DNA of 64,000 bases from the NCBI RefSeq assembly GCF_903819215.1, contig NZ_CAIJCT010000010.1. One strand, 5' to 3'. The notes beneath the pieces were generated by a model. That model did no database searches, was not told the DNA's origin, and saw nothing but the letters and a program-made list of their open reading frames with translations. Made by a program: the position numbers and the translations under genes. Source of the DNA: Aedoeadaptatus coxii (GTDB lineage: Bacteria; Bacillota; Clostridia; Tissierellales; Peptoniphilaceae). The first letter of the stretch is position 1; each line of letters starts with the position of its first letter. Below are positions 59,336 to 64,000 of the stretch, in pieces.

Positions 59336-60601
59336 ATGCCAAACAATTCCAATGATTTGCGTTGTTCCTTTTGCGGCAAATCGCAAGACCAAGTGGAACG
59401 GCTGATTGCCGGCCCCGATGTGTATATTTGCGACGAATGCATCCATTTGTGTGAATCTATTTTAGGTCAGGAAGCGGTTAACGAAAAAGGTTCCAAGGAA
59501 CCGGGCAAGTTGCCGACCCCTGCGGAAATAAAAGCGACTTTGGATGATTACGTCGTTCGCCAGGAAAGCGCCAAGCGCGCCCTCGCCGTGGCGGTTTACA
59601 ATCACTACAAGCGCATTCGCTCACAGGAAAAAAACGCAAATTCAACGAATAATGATATAGAAATACAAAAAAGTAATATTTTAATGGTGGGTCCGACAGG
59701 TAGCGGGAAAACTCTTCTCGCCCAAACCATGGCCCGCATTCTCGATGTTCCCTTTGCCATCGCCGATGCCACCTCCTTAACGGAAGCGGGCTATGTAGGC
59801 GAAGACGTGGAAAACATCATCTTGAAACTGATTCAAGCGGCAGATTACGATGTAGAAGCTGCCGAACGCGGCATTATTTACGTCGATGAAATCGACAAGA
59901 TCGCGCGAAAATCCGAGAATGTATCCATTACCCGCGATGTCAGCGGCGAAGGCGTGCAACAAGCGCTTTTAAAGCTTATCGAGGGTACGGAAGCCAATGT
60001 GCCTCCTCAAGGGGGACGCAAGCATCCCAATCAGGAATTTATCCAAGTGGATACGACCAATATTCTCTTCATCTTAGGCGGCGCATTTGATTCTTTAGAT
60101 AAGATTATCGAAAACCGCTTAGGGCAAGGGGGAATCGGTTTCGGAACGGAAATCAAGCGTAGCAAACACGACGAAGAAGATCTTTTAAAACATTTGGAAG
60201 GGGAAGACCTTTTAAAATACGGTTTAATCCCCGAATTTATCGGTCGTCTTCCCGTTACCGTTACCCTTGAAGAATTGGATAAAGATGCATTGGTTCACAT
60301 TCTTACGGAACCGAAAAATGCATTGGTCAAGCAATATGAAGCACTTTTCGCCATGGACGATGTGGAACTCATCTTTGAAGAGGACGCATTGGAAGCCATT
60401 GCGGAAAAGGCCATTAAGAAAAAATCGGGCGCTCGCGGCCTTCGCGGCACCATCGAAGAAATTATGGTAGACACCATGTTTGATATTCCCTCGATGGATG
60501 ACGTGGACCGCGTCATCGTGACAAAGAAATGCGTCGAAGGTAAAGAAACTCCCATTATGGAGCGTAAAGAGCCTGGTAAAAAAGCATCGTCCGATCAATA
60601 G
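59336..60601 (+). CDS. clpX: ClpX, unfoldase subunit of ClpXP
   Basis: A 421-residue AAA+ protein with an N-terminal zinc finger (CSFCGKSQDQV...CDECIHLC), Walker A GPTGSGKT (about 120), Walker B IIYVDEIDKIAR, sensor II GARGLRG and the IGF-type loop for ClpP (about 265: GGIGFGTE). Substrate unfolding for ClpP. Its start has a TTAGGAG-like site. Confidence 0.97.
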   Translation: MPNNSNDLRCSFCGKSQDQVERLIAGPDVYICDECIHLCESILGQEAVNEKGSKEPGKLPTPAEIKATLDDYVVRQESAKRALAVAVYNHYKRIRSQEKNANSTNNDIEIQKSNILMVGPTGSGKTLLAQTMARILDVPFAIADATSLTEAGYVGEDVENIILKLIQAADYDVEAAERGIIYVDEIDKIARKSENVSITRDVSGEGVQQALLKLIEGTEANVPPQGGRKHPNQEFIQVDTTNILFILGGAFDSLDKIIENRLGQGGIGFGTEIKRSKHDEEDLLKHLEGEDLLKYGLIPEFIGRLPVTVTLEELDKDALVHILTEPKNALVKQYEALFAMDDVELIFEEDALEAIAEKAIKKKSGARGLRGTIEEIMVDTMFDIPSMDDVDRVIVTKKCVEGKETPIMERKEPGKKASSDQ

Positions 60602-60607
60602 AGAAAG

Positions 60608-60630
60608 GCTCACCGCGGTGAGCTTTTTTA
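60608..60630 (+). terminator. Intrinsic terminator between clpX and lon
   Basis: GCTCACC-GC-GGTGAGC (loop of two bases plus opened pairs) followed by TTTTTTA. It suggests tig/clp and lon/engB are separately regulated. Confidence 0.85.
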
Positions 60631-60644
60631 TTTAAGGAGATATT

Positions 60645-62978
60645 ATGACAAGACTAAGCGCCAATGGACTTTATCCTCTCTTAGCGTTGAGAGATATGGT
60701 GATTTTACCTCACGTGGTAACCCATTTTGACGCGGCGAGAAAGCGTTCGGTGGCTGCCATCGAACATGCCGACGATACGGACGGCTATTTATTTGTGGTG
60801 ACCCAGCGCGATCCCAATGTGGAAGATCCCGACGTGGAAGATTATTACGACACGGGTACGATTTGCAAGATCAATCAAATTTTACGCCTCCCCGGCGGCA
60901 TCGTTCGCGTTCTCGTAAAAGGTATTGCGCGCGGCGTAATCAACGAAATCGACGAAGGGGATAAACTCACGGAAGTAAGAGTAGAGCCTTACGAAGACGA
61001 CGAAGAGGCCATGGACGATAATGAAATCGAAGCCCTCTTCCGAATGACACAAGACGATCTCAGCGAATACTCGGAAAAAAATAATAAGGTGTATCCCGGG
61101 CTCTTGGATTCGGTTATCGACGATCGGGATCCCGGCGCCTTCGCCGACACGGTGGCGGGCTATGTGAACATGAAGGTGGAAGATGCTCAACAAATTTTGG
61201 ACGCCTTTGATTTAAAAGAGCGCCTTACACGCCTTCACAGTATTCTCGTAAAAGAAAACGAGCTTCTCACCATCGGAAACGCCATCGACGATAAAGTGAA
61301 AACCAGTATGAATGAATCTCAGCGGGAATACTTTTTAAAAGAACAGATGCGCGTCATTCGCAGCGAACTTTCCGGGGAAGATGAAAAGGAAGATGTGGAT
61401 CTTTACCGGGAAAAGCTCGCCGAGAAAAAACTTCCCGACCATGTACGGGAAAAGGCGGAGCGCGAGCTGGACAAACTGGAGCGCATGAATACGGCGTCTC
61501 CGGAATACGGCGGCATGACCAATTACCTGGATTGGATTTTAGATCTTCCTTGGTGCGAATCCGCGAAAGAGTCTAGGGATCTCAAGGCGGCGCGCAAAAT
61601 TTTAGACGACGAGCATTACGGACTGAAAGATATTAAAGAACGTATTTTGGAATTTATCGCCTTGCGCAATAAATCGAAAAATGCACGTTCGCCCATTCTT
61701 TGCTTAGTAGGCCCGCCGGGGGTGGGAAAGACCAGCGTCGCCGCATCGGTGGCCCATGCCCTTTCCATTCCCTATGTGCGCATGAGTCTGGGCGGCATGA
61801 CCGACGAAAACGAAATTCGCGGCCACAGGAGAACCTATGTAGGCTCCATGCCCGGCAGGGTCATTAGCTTAATGAAGCAGGCGGGAAAAAACAATCCTCT
61901 CTTTTTGCTCGACGAAATCGACAAAGTAGGAAAGGATTATCGTGGCGACCCGGCATCCGGCCTTTTGGAAGTATTGGATCCGGCGCAAAATAATACCTTT
62001 ACGGATCGCTACATGGAAGTACCCTTTGATCTTTCCAATGTGTTTTTCATTACCACGGCGAATACGACGAAGACCATTCCCGCGCCCTTATTGGATCGCA
62101 TGGAAATTATTCAGCTCGGCGGCTACACGCCCGAGGAAAAAAGAGAAATTGCGAAAAACCATTTGTGGCCCAAGCAGTTAAAAGAAGTGGGCTACGATGC
62201 CGAAGACATTCGTTTATCCGACGGCGCCGTCGATGGTATTATCGAGGGTTACACTCAGGAAGCCGGCGTACGTATGTTGGACAAGTCCCTTGCCAAAATT
62301 ATTCGCAAGGTCAATTTGGAATGTATGGAAACGGGAAAAACCGGCGTGAGAATTACGGCGCGTAATCTTCAAAAATATTTAGGCGAGGAAAAGACGTTTG
62401 CCCAACGGATCGAGGAGAAAAACCTCGTAGGTTACGTGAACGGATTAGCGTGGACGTCGGTAGGCGGCGTGATCTTAGGGATCGAGGTTAATGTGGTGCC
62501 GGGTAGCGGCAAACTTCAATTGACGGGGCAACTGGGCAATGTCATGAAGGAATCCGCACAGGCGGCCCTCACCTATCTTTGGAGCATGGCCGATACGCTC
62601 GGTCTCGACGAATCCTTAAAAGCGAAACAGGACATTCACATTCACGTGCCCGACGGCGCCACGCCGAAAGACGGCCCTTCCGCCGGAACGGCCATGGCCA
62701 CGGCCCTTTATTCCGCTATGACGGGCAAGGCTGTGGATCGTCACATCGCCATGACCGGCGAAGTAACATTGCGAGGCCGCGTCCTCCCCATCGGCGGATT
62801 AAAGGAAAAACTTCTCGCCGCTCAACGGGCGGGGGTTACGAAAGTTTTAATCCCGAAAGCCAATTTGCGGGATATTAAAGAAATGGATTCCCCGTCGATT
62901 AAAAAACTGACCATCGTCGGCGTGGAAACCATGGATGAGGTATTGAAAGAGGCGATCGTCCATGACGATGAAAATTAA
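60645..62978 (+). CDS. lon: ATP-dependent protease Lon
   Basis: A 777-residue Lon: N-terminal substrate domain (about 1-205), AAA+ module with Walker A GPPGVGKTS (about 355-363) and FLLDEIDKVGKDYRGDP, then the C-terminal protease with the Ser in KDGPSAGTAMATAL (about 680) and Lys in the KEKLLAA region. Normal length. AAGGAG precedes the ATG. It overlaps engB by 17 bases. Confidence 0.97.
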   Translation: MTRLSANGLYPLLALRDMVILPHVVTHFDAARKRSVAAIEHADDTDGYLFVVTQRDPNVEDPDVEDYYDTGTICKINQILRLPGGIVRVLVKGIARGVINEIDEGDKLTEVRVEPYEDDEEAMDDNEIEALFRMTQDDLSEYSEKNNKVYPGLLDSVIDDRDPGAFADTVAGYVNMKVEDAQQILDAFDLKERLTRLHSILVKENELLTIGNAIDDKVKTSMNESQREYFLKEQMRVIRSELSGEDEKEDVDLYREKLAEKKLPDHVREKAERELDKLERMNTASPEYGGMTNYLDWILDLPWCESAKESRDLKAARKILDDEHYGLKDIKERILEFIALRNKSKNARSPILCLVGPPGVGKTSVAASVAHALSIPYVRMSLGGMTDENEIRGHRRTYVGSMPGRVISLMKQAGKNNPLFLLDEIDKVGKDYRGDPASGLLEVLDPAQNNTFTDRYMEVPFDLSNVFFITTANTTKTIPAPLLDRMEIIQLGGYTPEEKREIAKNHLWPKQLKEVGYDAEDIRLSDGAVDGIIEGYTQEAGVRMLDKSLAKIIRKVNLECMETGKTGVRITARNLQKYLGEEKTFAQRIEEKNLVGYVNGLAWTSVGGVILGIEVNVVPGSGKLQLTGQLGNVMKESAQAALTYLWSMADTLGLDESLKAKQDIHIHVPDGATPKDGPSAGTAMATALYSAMTGKAVDRHIAMTGEVTLRGRVLPIGGLKEKLLAAQRAGVTKVLIPKANLRDIKEMDSPSIKKLTIVGVETMDEVLKEAIVHDDEN

Positions 62979-63570
62979 AAGCTGCGAACTGGAAAAAGTG
63001 GCGGTAAAGCAAGAGCAATATCCGGTGGCGGACGTGCCGGAATTTGCCTTTTGCGGCCGCTCCAATGTTGGTAAGAGCAGTTTCATCAACGCCATGCTCG
63101 GCAGAAAAAATCTCGCCCATACCAGCGGCAAGCCGGGGAAGACGCGAACCATTAATTTTTATCGCATTAACGATATGTTGCGTCTCGTAGATTTGCCAGG
63201 CTACGGTTATGCTGTGGCGTCGAAAAAAGATCAAGACGCTTGGGCGAAGACCATTAACGATTACCTCGCCTATCGCGACAATTTGGCGGAGCTCATTCTC
63301 CTCGTGGATATTCGCCACGAACCCTCGGTTCAGGATAAGGAAATGTACCGCTGGATCGTAGAATCCGGTTATGCGGGCATGATCGTGGCGACGAAGGCGG
63401 ATAAGCTTTCTAAAAATCAGCGACAAAAAGCCATTTCCGTTATAAGAAAAGCGTTGGACGTGGAATATAAGGAATTGATCTTTCCTTACAGTGCCGTGAC
63501 GCGGGAAAACATCGATAGTCTTTGGGATGAACTTTACCAAATGACGCTGTATCATAAGAACAATGATTAA
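62962..63570 (+). CDS. engB: Ribosome-biogenesis GTPase EngB/YihA/YsxC
   Basis: A 202-residue small GTPase: G1 GRSNVGKSS, G2 with T in KPGKTRTIN, G3 DLPGYGYA, G4 TKADK (about 150) and G5 SAVT. It acts in late 50S assembly. It overlaps lon by 17 bases and ends in a terminator. Confidence 0.96.
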   Translation: MTMKIKSCELEKVAVKQEQYPVADVPEFAFCGRSNVGKSSFINAMLGRKNLAHTSGKPGKTRTINFYRINDMLRLVDLPGYGYAVASKKDQDAWAKTINDYLAYRDNLAELILLVDIRHEPSVQDKEMYRWIVESGYAGMIVATKADKLSKNQRQKAISVIRKALDVEYKELIFPYSAVTRENIDSLWDELYQMTLYHKNND

Positions 63571-63598
63571 GCCTTTGCAAAAGCAAGGGCTTTTTTCT
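63571..63598 (+). terminator. Intrinsic terminator after engB
   Basis: GCCTTTGC-AAAA-GCAAGGGC (one T-G pair) followed by six T. Confidence 0.92.
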
Positions 63599-63743
63599 TG
63601 CTTAAAAGCAGGGGAATGGCGAAGAGAAAATTTCTATTCGGTGACTGCGAATTTTCGATTCAGTGCGCGGCGACATCATGTCGAATTATGTTATTCAACG
63701 GGCGTCATCATCGAGCAAGTCATAAAAAAGGAACCGTCGTTTA
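63599..63743. other. Noncoding gap, no feature recognised
   Basis: About 145 bases between the engB terminator and the next promoter. One frame stays open here and joins the XRE frame, but no ribosome binding site supports it. I see no RNA fold or repeat. Confidence 0.4.
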
Positions 63744-63811
63744 TTGACGTATGGAGTTCCTCCCTTTATAATTTAACTATTGTGTTTAGTAAATTAATCT
63801 TGGAGTTTAGT
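63744..63811 (+). promoter_or_regulatory. Promoter and direct-repeat operator of the XRE regulator
   Basis: TTGACG (63744-63749), 17 bases, TATAAT (63767-63772). Then GTTTAGT occurs twice, at 63784-63790 and 63805-63811, 21 bases (two helical turns) apart, the second just before the start codon. It is a plausible autoregulatory operator. Confidence 0.65.
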
Positions 63812-63817
63812 GATAAC

Positions 63818-64000
63818 ATGAAAATCGGAGAAAAAATAAAACGACTGCGTTTGATTCAGCAACTTACACAGGAAGAGTTGGCGCAGCGAAGCGAAGTCAC
63901 AAAAGGTTTTATTTCCCAAGTGGAACGGGATTTAACGAGCCCCTCCGTGGCCACATTTTTAGATATTTTAGATGCCCTCGGCGTAGAACCGGACGATTTT
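63818..64000 (+). CDS. XRE-family transcriptional regulator (partial)
   Basis: The first 61 codons before the window ends. IGEKIKRLRLIQQLTQEELA followed by RSEVTKGFISQVERDLTSPS is a clear helix-turn-helix with the XRE signature. Many clostridial genes of this kind carry a C-terminal cupin domain and precede polyamine (pot) transport genes; the continuation is not visible, so that is inference. The ATG at 63818 fits the usual family start; GGAG lies about 14 bases upstream. Confidence 0.85.
   Translation, partial: MKIGEKIKRLRLIQQLTQEELAQRSEVTKGFISQVERDLTSPSVATFLDILDALGVEPDDF

Noticed and set aside
63563..63817. An 85-codon in-frame extension of the XRE gene, starting with an ATG inside the engB end
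   Set aside because: It would run through a clear terminator and a near-consensus promoter, and XRE proteins of this type begin at the ATG at 63818.

Overview
The window looks like the chromosome of a low-to-middle GC, anaerobic Gram-positive bacterium of the Clostridia, plausibly Peptoniphilaceae/Tissierellales. The pointers are strong AAGGAGG-type ribosome binding sites, many TTG/GTG starts, sigma-A type promoters, a group-B-like [FeFe] hydrogenase, an ACT/UPF0210 pair, MprF, AddAB, and ClpP-ClpX-Lon-EngB in one block. The family-level placement is inference.

Layout. 1-1250: a dense tRNA array (partial Val, then Asp, Thr, Tyr, Gly, Arg, Gln, Lys, Ser, Ser, CAT-anticodon Met/Ile2, Phe) and a separately promoted tRNA-Trp. 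1271-6950: an RNase H-like protein, the cysteine desulfurase-ThiI pair for tRNA thiolation, LemA with a TPM-domain partner, and a formate/nitrite-type channel. 7129-11790: a transcription unit with a structured leader, encoding an ApbE flavin transferase, a membrane protein, a PgpA-like protein, QueT, a 2Fe-2S protein and an [FeFe] hydrogenase. 11848-15089: an alpha/beta hydrolase and full-length MprF.

15100-24300 is a visibly more AT-rich island between mprF and rplM. It begins with the C-terminal remnant of a large serine recombinase and ends with a broken KilA-N-type gene. Its cargo is an ECF transporter (S, T and a double ATPase), an AraC regulator and two half-ABC transporters of exporter fold whose NBD motifs recall the YbtP/YbtQ (IrtA/IrtB) siderophore importers. 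A sequence close to the DtxR/IdeR iron box overlaps the predicted transcription start. I read it as a mobile micronutrient or siderophore acquisition module; this is the most interesting system in the window.

24346-33147: rplM-rpsI with a consensus promoter, a hydrolase, an ECF sigma/anti-sigma-like pair, the FMN-riboswitch-controlled ribD-ribE-ribBA-ribH operon, and the ACT-UPF0210 pair. 33168-46684: a UvrD-like helicase, PAP2 phosphatase, nitroreductase, a Zn/Cd-type P-ATPase, a TPR protein, MetAP, cyclophilin, an ABC-2 exporter, thymidine kinase with the PsuK-PsuG pseudouridine degradation pair, and a short YceG/MltG-like protein. 46775-57277: RluA-type synthase, AddB-AddA, a copper ATPase whose frame continues into a CopZ-like domain with its own internal start site, a YdbC protein, an L-2-hydroxyacid dehydrogenase and a zinc-ribbon membrane protein. 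57377-64000: trigger factor, ClpP, ClpX, Lon, EngB (protein quality control), then the first 61 codons of an XRE regulator that runs off the window.

No rRNA genes, CRISPR array or complete insertion sequence was seen.
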